A stretch of 64,000 nt of DNA from Lanius collurio (lineage: Eukaryota; Chordata; Aves; Passeriformes; Laniidae), in the NCBI GenBank assembly GCA_020086605.1, contig JACBWW010000015.1:7275513-7339512 (forward strand). Direction: 5' to 3'. Positions 39,701-52,950 of the stretch are shown piece after piece; position 1 is the first letter of the stretch; each line of letters opens with the position of its first letter. The notes beneath the pieces are model-generated. The model worked only from the letters and a program-made list of their open reading frames with translations. It searched no databases and was not told the origin of the DNA. The position numbers and the translations under genes are program-made.

Positions 39701-42700
39701 TGTTTATATTTTAGCATTCCCATAAAATCTATACAATCAGTACAGAAACCCTTCCAATCCTCACTTAAATTAAAGTGAGATAAAGTGAACCATGCCATGT
39801 TATAGAGCATTTCCTTAAGTTCAAGCATATCTTTATCTCTGGGTAAGGAAAGGACTAGTCTCACAGCAAAGCACAGTTCATTATTAAGAAAGCAACAATC
39901 TAATTGTATTTAGTTAAGCTTTCAAATTACCCTGTTGGAGGAGACCGTTGCATGCTTTGTATGCAGAAACACAAAATATAACCTGTTCAATTGTAAAACA
40001 ATATGCCTCAAAAGCACACAGTCATCATTTAAAAAGTATCTCTAATTTACATGCACCTTAAATCAAATCTGTTTTGACATGTATGTTAGTGTTTCTTAAC
40101 ATTTCTACTCGGGTGCCAGCTGCTGAGTACTGAGATTCAAACTAGGTAGCACCACCTACGAAAAAACCAAATGAGAGAAAAGACAGGGATTCATGTGAAA
40201 CCCCGTGGAAATTTCCAGATAGGTGGGACCACTCAGCCAGATAAAGGGAGTTGAACTGAATCTGAAAAGAGAAGCGAGTCCATTTGTGTTTGAAATGGAT
40301 TCCGAAACACAGCCACAGCATTTTAAAATTCCTTTTACTTGAATATGTTTGTTCAATCCTTCTTAAATAAGAATTTAGTTCCTGGAACCAAGAATGTCAT
40401 TATGGTATTTTATACTGATAGGGTGAAATTTGTTTGAGTACAGATCTGGAAAAAGATCTCTAATACCTTATAATAAGCACCCTATTGGGAAAAAAAATGA
40501 AATATCTACAATACTCTGCACTTCATGGGGAAAAATTCTGGTTTCTGCTGAAGCCAATGGCAGACCTTTCTTCTTTCAATAAAGAAGCATCTCACCAGTG
40601 AGATAAAATAGAGAGTGAATTTGCAAACCGTTAAGTAAGGATGAAGTAAATGTAGAGTCCTTTATAATCTTCGTACAATTAATGGATTTTCTGAACCCCC
40701 CCACATTTCAGTCACTGATAATGACATATAGTAGGAGTATAAATATTTTTTAAGTTTTTAAATATTGCTATAATTATGTGTTTTTAAAAATTGAACATTT
40801 TATCACTCGTCATTTGCATACTCACAAAGTCTAATTATAAATATGCAATGAAACATAAAATGTCATGTGAAATAAGCAAGAGAAATTGATTTAATATACT
40901 TTTAGTGTATCTCACCACTTTTCTACAGACTAGAAATAGGAAAGCATTTTCAACCTTATTTGTCCAATTATAATACGTTGCAAAAGCATAACTACTGTTC
41001 AGAAACTTCCAATTTAGTCTACACAAAATTGAATCTTTCTTACAACAATACAGACTTGTATCCATATAGGAGGTCTTGATTTATTCATCTTTTGTTGTGA
41101 ATAAAAAGGTTTTAATTGACTAGTCAGGACTACGGTCATGCTATGCAGGCATAGAAAATCATGGCTGTCTAGTCCAGAGGCAGAAGTTACCCGGATGAAT
41201 ATTCATGAACTTAGCTAAATTTCCTGTTAAAATTCAATTCTATTGCTTTATTAATACTATCTGCTTATATTTAAAGTACTTTTGAGAACAACATCAAACA
41301 CTATTATCTGAGAAAGATGATTAAGTAGCTTTTTATGTCCAAAATGTTCATGCATGTCTGTAACATCCATATGTATAAGTTTAATACATTTCCTTCTGTC
41401 ACTTTCATGCATTATTTAACTGAACAAAATTCAATAAAACATAGACTCCATAGTTCACTTGTCAACATACACTACAGTTTGGACAGGCTTTTCCAGCTAA
41501 TCCATCTGAATGTAGTCCTTCCTTGCATTGCTTGAGTCAACTTATTGCATCTCAGTTTATCTAATAGGGCAAAGATTTTAAATATGAAAACATGAATTTC
41601 ACATATATTTGCAGATTTAGTGTCTGAGGCCTAATAGTCTGAACGAATTCTATAAAATCTCATCTGGTAAGTGCAGTGTTGTCTTTCCTTTTACCTCTCC
41701 AAGCTCCAAGAGAAAATATTTTCTATTATTATTGCCTTAAGTAAGAAAGGAAAACAAGGGATTGTGGAGTACAGAACTAAATTGCTGAGTAAACTGAAAG
41801 CAAAGAATTCTCCCAAAAGTCTTGTGTTTGTTCTTTTACAAGAGGCACAGTGGCCTCGAGTTGAATCAGCTTTCTTAGTGCAGTACTACTATTAGAAAAC
41901 CTGGGCAAATCTCAAAAGTCATAGTCAGGCTACCATGACACTTGCAAAACATATCAAGAACTGCAGATGATTAAGGACTTATTTCCAAAAACCTGGGTTT
42001 GTGACACTGAATAATTTTGATGCTTGAATAAAGATGATGTCAAGGAAAAATAGCAAGTAGCAAATTCCGAGGACCAAAAGGATTTTTTGCATGTAGTCAG
42101 ATTAGAAGGTGAGTGTATTTACATAATGTCATTTTTGGTGTTCAGAGAAGATAAAGACAATCTGACTGTGTTGTCCCTCAAAGTACTTAGCAATGATCAA
42201 CCTCTCCTTTGAGGATATGGTAAATCTTGCAAAATTACATGGAAATGTGCAGAAATAAGAAGGGAAAATGCCTCCTTACCCTAATTTCCTAGGCCTTTAT
42301 GCTTTTTGAAAATAATAAAAAACAAACTGAAATGGCAAGTTATAAAAATAGACATCAACATATATTTTAAATTAAATAATCCACAATATATAGGCCCTGG
42401 CAATTTTTGCCTTTTTTTTTCCCTCCTTTGTAGCTTTACTTGTCAATCAGTACTATCCTGTGTCCTTTTCTGCAGAACAGATATGCCTGCCCTGATTTCT
42501 TGGGGGTTTAATGTTTCTAGCTTAGCAAGGAGAAAGGTGATTGTGAGTCCTGATGCAGGTATTTAAATGTCTGATCAAAACATTCAACATTAGTTGCAAC
42601 TAAGTAGGCTCTAATTCTACTTATGTGATTCAACATAAAGGAAGGAGCTCCACTATTTCATGTTTTTGACATTGTTTGGAGAAATGACCTTAATTTATTG

Positions 42701-45700
42701 TAATTTCCAGCTGGAAGATTACCAAATTGGTTTTGAATTTAAGAAGCTCTGTGGGTGCAGAGACATTTCCTGCCAGATTACGTGAAACACACTGATCACT
42801 TCCAATTACAAGAAACTTATTTTTATTAATAAATAAGTTTACAGTTATAAGTAAATAAGTACTACAGTTTAACTTTTCTGTTAGAATCATCTTGTTTTTG
42901 GTCAGTTCCACCAAATCTTAATTTCCACCAAATAGCTAATCAAAGTATTTTAAAAAATGAAAATACAAGTTATATAGTGTATACATAAAGACATAATTTT
43001 GTGGACCACATGAACTTAACCAAGAGAAAGTTGAGGTTTGTGAGACTGGGATGAATTTTGCACAGGATAACCAGGTTTGTGCAACTAATCTTAAGAGAAA
43101 TCTTGCAAAGCCTTTCATGACAGTATGTTAAAAAAATGAATTAGGTTTTATAAATCATCTTACCATAAAAAAGACCACACAGTCCAGCTCACACTCCAAG
43201 CCATCAGCCAGTGTATCACAGTTCAAATTTTCTTCAAAATTTTTCATCTTCAGTAGAACCTTCTGGTCACAGACAGCTATTTTATAGGAAAAAGCTGTTA
43301 TACATAAGGAAAATGATAATGTTTAAAATAACAGTGAACAGTGACCTAATCATCAGTCTCAGCAATGCCTTATGATGCCATATTTGAGAGCTTTTACAAG
43401 TCCTTTAATGTCATGTATATTGCCTCACAAATAAACTTAATCAACCTGCAAAATGTTTTTCTATTTTCTCTATGTTACTTCCTCTTCTCATTTCTCTTCA
43501 AAGCTTTAGAAATGATCACCATTCTTGAGCTGGAAGAAGATTATGTTATATACATTTAAGACCTGATGAAAAATATCAATTTTTCACCTTAAGATCATGT
43601 GAAAAAAATTTTGCTGCCAGAAAATATCTCCACATTTCACCATGTTACATTGAACTCAATTTTTCAGACTAGACCTGCTTGATCTACAGAGATGGTAAAG
43701 TGAATACTTTTACAAGCACATGACAAAACACAGTATTGGTCAGGAGCCCCACGAGGAGTTTTTACTGGAGAGGGACTCAAAACATTTAAAAATTTTGGAA
43801 TGGAGAAAGGGTATGTGTGGATGCACATGCACATATGTCTGAGTGTTTATAGGTTAAAATCCTTTCTCTCAGAGAATTTTAATTGGATATTTTTCCTGCT
43901 CTTCGTTAAAAAATTGACTTGCTGATATCTTATATATTTTTCATAATGAATAGGGTTAGGAAATTAGAAATACAGAGGCAATGCCTGGAATGTGATCTTT
44001 AACATTCAGACAGGATTCCTGCTCAAATTGGAGCATTTGTCATGCTTATTGTGGTGATATCATAATCTGTGCACAAAATAACTAAATCTCATCCAGGGAT
44101 GAGTGCAATACACTCCTACAGAACTAAACGTGGTTCAAAGCTAGATTAAACTTCTGCTGTGGTCCAAATACCTATTAGGTTTCTTGTCACTTCTTCGTGT
44201 TTTTGTATAAAATACCTACAAGAAATTCATATCTGTCACAAATAATTGCATCCTGATCCATCACTGAAGCTAACTGAAATCAATTGAACTCCAGATTAAA
44301 GCAGTATGGGTTCTTTCTTTGTGTATATAAAGGAAATTAAATGCTCCTTTAATATTGTTTCTTTTTTTCATTAATAATATGATTTATTTATTTTTTACAT
44401 GTTTTTCAAAGTGTCTGTGCTAAAAGTTGTTTTCCTTTCTCGAAAAATCTAATGTCTGAATAAAATTCTTTACTTGCTTAGTATTTTAGAAATATCGTGC
44501 TATTTAAAAAACTTTACTTAATCTGAATACAATCTAATAATTTGATTATCAGCTGTTAATTTGGGATCCAAAATTTGTCAAATATTTGCATGAAAACTCC
44601 AGGATTTCCAATGCTTCCTCTCTACCTGTAAACTTGATCCTTCTTCCTCCGTACTGAAACGATGACTTTTTCACCACTTTCAGAATATCGAAATTATGTG
44701 AAGCACCACCAATAATGGGGCTCCCAAGAAAATTCTGAGCAAAGTAGAGCTGTGACTGCCTAGGTGCCATCAGCTTGGATGCCTAAAAACAGTCTGAAAA
44801 GATATGTGACAGTGAGGAATACATATATATAGATAACCAGACACAGTTAGGAGGAACCACAGAGGGAAGTTTAAGTCTGTGTTACCCATTATGAGTTCAC
44901 AGAGCACAAAGCCAGGAAATATAGGATGAAAGGCCTACATAAAGGACTGAAAACATCTTTCATGACCCTAGGCAGACACTGAACTTGCCAGGCTCTGGAG
45001 TTCCTTTTGCCAGGAGCTGCATGAACTTGGATTGTGCTGCAGGTGCACGCGTCATTCACTGCCCTTTCTGGAGAAAAGGGTTGTTTCAGAGGCATTTTCT
45101 GAGCTTTTTCTTGTAGTCATTGATTTCCTGATTCAAAGTAATTGAAGAAAAGCAGAGCATCCAGTTCACCCAAAGTGACTCCTCTGACTTCCCAGAGATA
45201 AATGTATGTCACTCCAATCTCTGGCAGCTGATCACTAGCCAAGAAAATGACATGACTAATAATAATGACTTCAACTTTATGGAACAGATCACTTTTCACA
45301 AAACCAAAACCAGGTGTTTACCACAGAACATTTTTAGGTGTACTCACCCGCCAAAATCCATTCTCCTGAGGAAAGTTATAAGAGATAACTTACTATATGT
45401 GTCTATATGCTGATTCTCATTGGTATTTTGAATGAGAGTTTATGTACAGAGGAGGTAGCATGGCTATGTTGTGAAATTGATAACATACCCTTCAGTGAAA
45501 ATACGGGCATAAGAATGACCCATTTTTATTTCAATATTTGGCAGTTCAAATGCTCCTCTCTTAATTTCACAGTCTAAAACACCCAGTACATTTTTCTGTG
45601 TAATTTCTGAATTCAAATCAGCAATTAAAAGATCACTTTTCCCAATACAGGTCTCACAGTCTAATCACACTGCTGCAGCATTGCTGAGTTCATGCTATGT

Positions 45701-45743
45701 GTAGTTTCCTAGAATGCTTTCTGAGCTGGGGACAGGAGAAGAT

Positions 45744-45795
45744 ATTTGATGTGCATGAGCATCTCAGAAAGGTTTGCACATCAAGCACATCAAAT
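45744..45795. repeat. 52-bp hairpin with 11-bp perfect stem
   Basis: ATTTGATGTGC (45744-45754) and GCACATCAAAT (45785-45795) are exact reverse complements around a 30-nt loop. Part of the right arm, GCACATCAA, also occurs just inside it (45776-45784), giving a second pairing register. Confidence 0.75.
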
Positions 45796-47205
45796 CCTTA
45801 AGCATCTACCTTAGCACACAGTGCTCAGTGTGTAAGCAGCATCATCCTTTATTGTTCAAATTTTAATGCAAGACATCATGAGATAATCCAGTCTTACCTG
45901 AAAGCAAAGGGAAAAAAAATAGACATTTCTATTAGACTCAGCTCTACTTAGATACTTCAAATGAAAGATTATTTAAGACAACTAAATGGCAAGCAAAAAA
46001 AAAGGCAGTGTTTCTGAAGACTTTATTTCCACAGGGGGGAAAAAAGGCTGAGATAGAAACTTTTGTATATGTTGTGTACAAAGTTGAAAAGAAAGAGTAA
46101 GAAGCCTGAAGCTGTCTGGAAGATTTTTCTCAGACACTCTGGGGAAAATTTCAAAAAATCATACAAAAAATGAAGGTTTACATTTCGACTGAAAAATCCC
46201 CACCCCAAAATATAAAGGCCAATCTCCCCAGCACCTGAAGTTTAACAGGACAGTAGAAATGCTGTAGGACTCCTGAAATAGTGAAGAAAACTTTTACTTC
46301 AAGGACAAATGAAGTAGCAGGCTTACTGAAAGCCTGAGAGTAAAAGGATATGACTGAGCTCAGAAAATAAATAAATTCCCGAAAAGAAGTGAACCTAAGG
46401 AAGAAATGCACAAGAATGAAGGTCTGAGCTGTGGTATATCAACCAGGAAATTACATCAGTCAAACTTATAAATTTAACTGTTGCCACAAGAAACATCATA
46501 CCTGGAAGCAGCCTGTGACCTCTTCATCATCCATGTTCTTTTTAAGCCAGCAGTGGGTGCAAAGGCATCCTCTAACCTTTTACTATTAGCAAACTAGATA
46601 GAGAGGCCATTTGTATTCATAAGTTGAATTCTGCCAGAAAGGATAGTGACAATCTAGCTTAAAATATTCCTTGCCCATAGTGAAAGGACTTGATGAATGT
46701 TTGCAAATGCTTCAAGCACTGTTTTATTGTAAGATTAAATGCCTCTTATTTGGATGCTTACTCTTTTTGAGAGTCGTATCTGCTCACACTTAACAAAATT
46801 ATTCCTGTCAAGCCCAAGAGTTCCATTTTCTGTTGGACTTCTTTGATCTCATCAGCACCTCCTAAGCAAACTGCATTTCTTTTTGTTTTCATGCACTCCA
46901 AAGGATCATTTTCAAAATTACTTCCTTATACATAACTATTCATTAGGATTTCTGAATCACTTACAGTAATCGACATTTTAGGAATAAAAGTATTCACCTA
47001 TTAGAGAAGCATTTATTAGCACCCTATGCAGCAGTAAATTATAAAATTTACCATCGTGTAACAGCCTAAAGGATCCAAAACACTCTCTGTAAGTGGTGCT
47101 GTCTTAAGGATTTTTTGAAAAATGGTGTTTCCAAAACCCACAAAAACACTCCATCTAATCAGTGGATCTTGGCTTTGGCCTGAAGTTAAATGCAAATGGA
47201 AAAAC

Positions 47206-47250
47206 AGGAAGGAAGGAAGCAAGGAAGGAAGGAAATAAGGAAGGAAGAAG
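47206..47250. repeat. GGAA tetranucleotide microsatellite
   Basis: About ten GGAA units interrupted by GC and AT changes. The GGAA core is the ETS-family recognition site, so such arrays can act as clustered weak ETS sites; nothing here shows that they do. Confidence 0.93.
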
Positions 47251-50200
47251 CTCTTATGGATAAAGCACAGCAAGGAAGAAAAAAATTATCTTATTTCACA
47301 GGGTTCTCATCTGTTCCTGAAACATATATATGTATATAAAGTACACAGATGGGTGAGAAAAAAAATCAATCCTTCTTTGAAACAAAGAAGCTCTGGGACG
47401 ACTGTTGTTTCTGTGCTTGGAGACCATTTCTCATTTCTCTCTCTCTCTACAGACAACAGGCTCCATGTACTTATTGGAATAGCCTTTGCCTCTGTCTTGC
47501 TCAAACAAGACATCAGAGATAAGGCCATGACCTTTGGACTCTTGTTTTATTAAGTGCTTTGAAATCTCTTGGACATCCAGCCCAGAGCAGTGATTTTGGG
47601 ACTGCATTGATGAACGCTTTGCACACAGTGTAGAAGGGATGAGCATCTTTGGTTTGTGTCAAATTTCAATAATTTGCTAAAGCAAACCCTAAACCTAACC
47701 AGAAAGCTGACAGCTACATGCCTTTTGAACACTTTGAAACATTTCATTTATCTAACTGTATTTTCCCCATTACCCTGGCAACAAGCTCTCTTGCTGGATG
47801 TGCACTACTTGACACCCAACCTTTGGTATCATTCTACATTTCTTCTTCATTTAAAGCTAGCTTTCCCATAAATTACACACCAATGGTCTCCAAGGATGGA
47901 CACTTGAAACAGAACAGGTGAATATTTGTGAGAGTAATTTGTTGTCCTGATGACATTTGATCATGTAAAAAGTTAATTTCCATTTGGTACAAGAGGCATA
48001 AAAACCCAAAAATAACCTGGAAGGGTTTCATTACCAAATCCAATCTGTCACAGAAAAACTAGCATAGAGCAAAAATATTGCGAGGCCAGTGCTGTTCAGA
48101 AGATATAGCTTTATATAGCTCTTATATCTAATAACTGCTGAAGCACATGATTCCAGAGTGAATGGAAAGTACATGCAGTTTCCTGTATTTTAAACCCTAT
48201 CATTTGATGAAATATTGTGCAGGAACTTTTAATGTCCTTTCGTACCATTAGCAGAATTTTTTAATTATCAGTAAATCTTAAATCTGTCTCTGGATGGGGT
48301 AAACATTCTCTTTTCTATGAACAAGTTCACATCTAATTAGTTTACTGCATGTGTTCACTTTATTTTTCTCTATAATTAATCCTGTACTTAATTTTTTTCA
48401 TATCAGCACATTTCAGTGTTAAGTTGCCATTTATAATGAATTTGAATTATGTCTTGATTTGGTTCCTTCCATTTATGTGTGCACTCCATATTAAAAATAA
48501 TATGGTAATTCCAATTTTTGTTCTAATTTCTGGGACAGCTTCAAAATAACAATTAAAAAAAAATATATGAATTACACATATTGAACTTAGGTAAATGATA
48601 CCAAGAAAATACAATTATATACACAAACTGTCCATTTGCTCATTTAGAAAAATCCATTACAACATTCACCACTAATGGAAATACCTCTTTCAAAAAGAAA
48701 TCCTGCCCTTAGTTGAAGAGAGTCGGAGATTTCAATGTGTGCCAAGCTAGCAATTTCTGATAGGCAGTTCTTTGCTTCTTCCACTAAAATGATGCTGAAG
48801 GCTGTGTTTGAAATTTCTTAGCACAGTTGTGTAAGTGCTTGGATTCAGTAGGTAAATCCCCTACAAAGCTAACAGAGCAAGACTTAGCACTGTGCATTTA
48901 CAAATTCAGTGGGAGTTTAATCTTCTGCAAAATAATTCCACTCTGATTCAGAAGTTGGTTTGATAGTATGTTGCCAAAATTTCTGCATACTTTGCTTTCT
49001 TCTTTTTTTTCCTAAGAAAGTATGGCGAGCATAATATAAAGAAGATGAGCAGGAATTCTGTGACATGGTCATCAGAAAAGAAAAACAAGAGGTTCAAATG
49101 CACTGAGACAGATCTCATAATATGTAGTGCCTATGTTTTTTGCTATATTTGTAAGAATACTTGGAGAGTGTTTTCCTGGCTCAATTCAAGTCTATAAAAG
49201 TTTTACCTTCAAATATGCTGGAATCAGAAATCTCATCCTTTGCTTTATTATTTCAAACCTTACACTCAGCACAAAGCAGACATTTAAAATCATATCACCA
49301 AATGTCATGCCAGCATCTGATAACTTCATGAACTCTTGAGAGTTGTCATTCATGTGTTTGCTCTGCCTTCTGTAGCTTCAGTTTCAACCACACTGACTTC
49401 CATTGTGTGTGGAGATCTTTCAAGTCGCCCTTGATTACTCTGTGTGTGACAGACCCCATGGTTCTTAAAGCTTAAACTAAATTCTGAAATCCACAGCATT
49501 CATAGCTCCTTAACTTTCTCAGAAGTATAATTACTAATATTAGACATAAATGTATTGGGAGCTGCCATCTAAGAACCATCATTTACATTTACTCGAATTT
49601 ATTTTCTTGCTCACACCAAAAGAAGACAATCACCAGTTATATTTAATGCCACATTTACAAAACCTCTCCTGCACACTTTCAGTGAAGTCTGTGGTTAAGT
49701 CAGGCTGTTGTACACCTGTGATCAGTTCCTTTTTCCATTATGAAGTACTGTTTTGGTGCTGAAAGCAGATAATTTGGGTTTATAAAACATAAAATTTCTG
49801 CATTATGAATTAGCTTAGATCTGTTCTTCCCAGATGTTTTCTCCATTGGCTTAGAGAGCTTTTGTGATTCTGAATCATAAATCACAGTCTTGTTTGAAGT
49901 AGACCTGTTATTTTGGGGGAGTACAATAACACTCTGACTGACATGCTAATATACAGTTTTACATTCTGGCTCCATTGTCCACTATTTAAGATAAAGCAAC
50001 TCACTCTAAGGTTTTTTTCTGTTCTCAGCAGATCATAAATAAACCCAGAATGAATGCTAAAATGAAACTGCTTGTACTATTTAGGTTTGAAATGTAGAAG
50101 CAAACACATGGACTTTAGGCAGACTTCTGCTAGAATAGCTTTTATCAGGATTTATTTAAATCCTTTTTATACTTTTTGGAAGGTATTCTAAAAAGCAAGA

Positions 50201-52253
50201 AATCTGATATTGAATGCCTGAAATTAATATAATCAGACCTTATTTAATTAGGTAATTTTTTAATACATTAAAAAACCTGAAATGCACAAAACTAATAATA
50301 ATAAAATAAGAGTACCCTCCCCTGAAAAATGCATGCCTAATCTTATTATAATTTAGTGCTTAAATTCCTGTCCTGATGTGACATAAAACTCGGACAGAGA
50401 AGTGTATAGACATATTCAAAAGCACAGGAAAAGGGAATTTCTTTGCCTTGCCTAGCTAATCCATGGTGGTTGAAATAATCTAGTGGACAAGCAATTATCC
50501 AATTCTTGTAATGAGCAGAGAGGAAGACCTTTGAAGCCTACTGAGATGGTTCATTCCTCAGCATGCTGATGCACCAAGAAGACAGCACACCAGGTGCAGA
50601 ATTATGATGGAAGATGAAGGCATAGATAGCAGAATCCTCCTGGTGACCTGTGACTAGTATGGAACACTCTCCCGTTTGTGTGCTGTGATTTAAATGCCTC
50701 AGCCCTCCTACTCCTGCGTCCTCCCACTCCCAGTTTCATCTTTCGTACTTGATACACAACCTTGGAAAATTTCTAGCCTACACTGGTCTTCCCTGATGCA
50801 ACAAATACAAGCAGTAATTTTCTTCACTGAGACCAAACTGTACTCTGATATCTAAAGGAAATAAGGACAGACAATCTTTAAAAGCATGGAAGAAACTGTG
50901 CCTTTGTGTTGCATGGCCATCCAGCCGCTCTCAGAGAATAGGAAAGAAGTACTGGTCAAAGATAATATGTTTAAGGTTTATCTGAAAATGGTAACTCTGG
51001 CCAGCTTGCTATCTGGAATTCAGGAGAGACATCAATACTTCTATATCTGATTAATTATTAAAATTTATTTTAGATTAGATGGGAGATTTAGACTTACCTG
51101 ATATGAGAGTCCTCAGGTATATACACTACAGGGAGAAGGAGGGCGAGCCACATATATTATTTCTCTATTAGTTTTTAAATTCCTTGCTAGATTTGCCAAA
51201 TGGCTTTACTGTCACTAACACTGACACTAATTTCACTAAATATTCTTCCAGCTCAAAGCTACATGATAAGCAACTTATTTGCAATAACTCACTGATCTTT
51301 ATTACAGCTGTCAGGTGTTGCTGAAATTACAGCAACACCAAAGACATTGCCAGAAGTCTCTTAATCTGATATTTTTACTCCTAATGCATAAAATGTATCT
51401 TCAGGATTTTGAGCTTATCACGGTATAAAATTTTGATCACTTAAAAAGAATTTTGTCTGTAAGCCTCATTCCACTATGATAGAGTGAACAATTCAAATTT
51501 TCTGCTGAATTTTTCGGAGTTGCTTGGTCTTCAGCCAAAAATAACAGGAGCCCTTTGCTTGCAAATGCCTTTACCTGTCTGCTATAAAAGGCATCATTTC
51601 AGAAACCTTCAAAGTCAACTTTCTTTTGAACATCCAAGCAGCCATAACAGGACAGAGGATATCATCAATGCACCAGTGAGCATCTGAAGTTACTACCAGG
51701 TTTTGTGTTTGCCTGTTGATATATAATATAATCGACATAACTTTTAGTAATACAGCTATGCTATACACCTGTTGGGGTTTGCATTAGGTGAACAAAATGG
51801 AAAATGAGCAGCTTGGGGCTCAGATTTAGAGACAAATTTCATCAAAATTTCTGATGGGCATCCTGGAGGGACAAGGTGTTTAAATAAACAAACTAGACAC
51901 TTGGATAGCATATAATATGGTAAAAGACATGAGAATTTACCATTCTAGCTGATTCCCATTTCTGTTCTGAAACCTATTCTTATTCCTTTACAAAACCTCA
52001 ACCAACCATTCAAAACAAATCCAAACCAAAAGAAAATAAAGCAAATAATCCCCCTAACCCTGAAGCTCAGAAACATAGGAAATAAGTAGAGACAGGAACT
52101 ATTTGGCTGGACAAGATCAAATTTAAGTGCCTCCAAGATTACCTGTTGCAAGTGCACTTGTCAGACAATTCCTGTCGTTAGAAATCATGACAGAAGGTAA
52201 GGATTAACTGGATCAGCCATTAGTAAGAAACAGGGAAATAACAAATAGTTACA

Positions 52254-52260
52254 GAAGCAT
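52254..52260. repeat. Target site duplication, left copy
   Basis: GAAGCAT precedes the LTR and recurs right after it at 52944-52950. The shared bases extend to CAGAAGCAT if the CA that ends the LTR is counted. The true duplication is probably 6 bp, with one base matching by chance. Confidence 0.75.
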
Positions 52261-52576
52261 TGTAAAGCCTTAAAGGGCACAGTTACCTGTCTCATACAAT
52301 GTCAAGGCCACAGAAGGAACATGACATAAGATAAGCTTCCACAGTGACAATTTGAGATAAGCACGTAAGGGAGGAATCTGAGACAGGAAGGCACCAATTC
52401 CAGCCCTGGCAGAAGAGAGATCTGGTAAATACTTCCTGGTTAACGTATCTAGACAAGAATTCCCACTGCAGCAAGCTGTGTGAAAGGAAATAATTGCTCA
52501 TACACATATCACCGATTGAGAAAAGGTCACTTCAAGTTATGAATATATATCTCAGTGGATACCTGGAATTTGGACT

Positions 52577-52583
52577 CTATAAA
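52577..52583 (+). promoter_or_regulatory. LTR TATA box
   Basis: CTATAAA inside the LTR, placed before the pyrimidine tract and about 300 bp upstream of the polyadenylation signal, as expected for the U3 promoter. Confidence 0.55.
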
Positions 52584-52689
52584 CACAGTTTCCTCCAGAA
52601 GAATGACTTTGGGACCCCCACCACAAAGAAGCCCTGGGTGAAGAAGGACCAACAGGACACTGATGGTGACTATCTCTTGACAGCTTGAT

Positions 52690-52870
52690 TTCTCTCTCCT
52701 TCTGTCTCTGTGTGCCTCTCTCCCTCTCTCTTCACCGCCCTCCCTCCCTTTCTCTGTTCCCCACTCCTTCCCCTCTCCCTCTCTCTCTCCCTTTACAATT
52801 TTCTCCCTGTCCCTCTTTTATTTCTTTCTCTTTTTTCTATTTCTTTCTTTTTGATTTCCTTCTCTCTACC
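52690..52870 (+). repeat. Polypyrimidine (CT-rich) tract within the LTR
   Basis: About 180 bp dominated by CTCT, CCCT and TTTCTTTC runs with almost no purines until the R/U5 end. It leaves an 80-codon frame open (52685-52927) rich in Ser, Leu and Pro, which is a composition artefact. Confidence 0.9.
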
Positions 52871-52885
52871 TCACATTTACTGCTA

Positions 52886-52891
52886 AATAAA
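52886..52891 (+). terminator. LTR polyadenylation signal AATAAA
   Basis: Lies 52 bp before the 3' end of the LTR, the usual position for the end of the R region. Confidence 0.7.
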
Positions 52892-52943
52892 ACCCTTACT
52901 ATTGAGTCTGGCATATGGTCTTGTTAACACCTTAATTTGGGCA

Positions 52944-52950
52944 GAAGCAT
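52944..52950. repeat. Target site duplication, right copy
   Basis: GAAGCAT, identical to 52254-52260. Confidence 0.75.

Larger units (their letters stand above)
32355..52260. other. About 20 kb of unique noncoding sequence without recognised transposons
   Basis: No CR1, LTR or named gene is visible across this stretch. A minus-strand open frame of 111 codons (33371-33706) and another of 95 (33075-33362) lie close together but in AT-driven sequence without known motifs. Listed separately are a GC-richer block (35282-35520), a nuclear-receptor-like site (36706-36723), a hairpin (45744-45795) and a GGAA microsatellite (47206-47250). A pair of possible minus-strand exons (44782-44626, 43276-43164) is discussed under findings. 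A large intron or regulatory desert would fit. Confidence 0.45.
52261..52943 (+). mobile_element. Solo LTR of an endogenous retrovirus (683 bp)
   Basis: Opens with TGTAAAGCC, closes with TTTGGGCA and is flanked by GAAGCAT. A TATA-type box, CTATAAA, lies at 52577-52583 and AATAAA at 52886-52891, about 300 bp apart. This is a normal layout for promoter, R region and polyadenylation signal, and it sets the plus orientation. A long pyrimidine tract (52690-52870) fills the R/U5 side. There is no retroviral coding sequence next to it, so it is a solo LTR. A duplication of about 6 bp suggests a class II (ERVK-like) element; the family is not identified. Confidence 0.8.

Noticed and set aside
47353..47553. 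Strong acceptor-like CTCTCTCTCTACAG followed by an open frame
   Set aside because: The pyrimidine run is short low-complexity sequence, and no convincing donor follows before the stop.
52685..52927. 80-codon Ser/Leu/Pro-rich frame
   Set aside because: It is the polypyrimidine tract of the LTR read in one frame, not a gene.
52268..52935. Alternative LTR boundaries using the repeated CCTTAA
   Set aside because: The left edge would not start with TG. The GAAGCAT flanks with TG...CA ends give a better and longer match.
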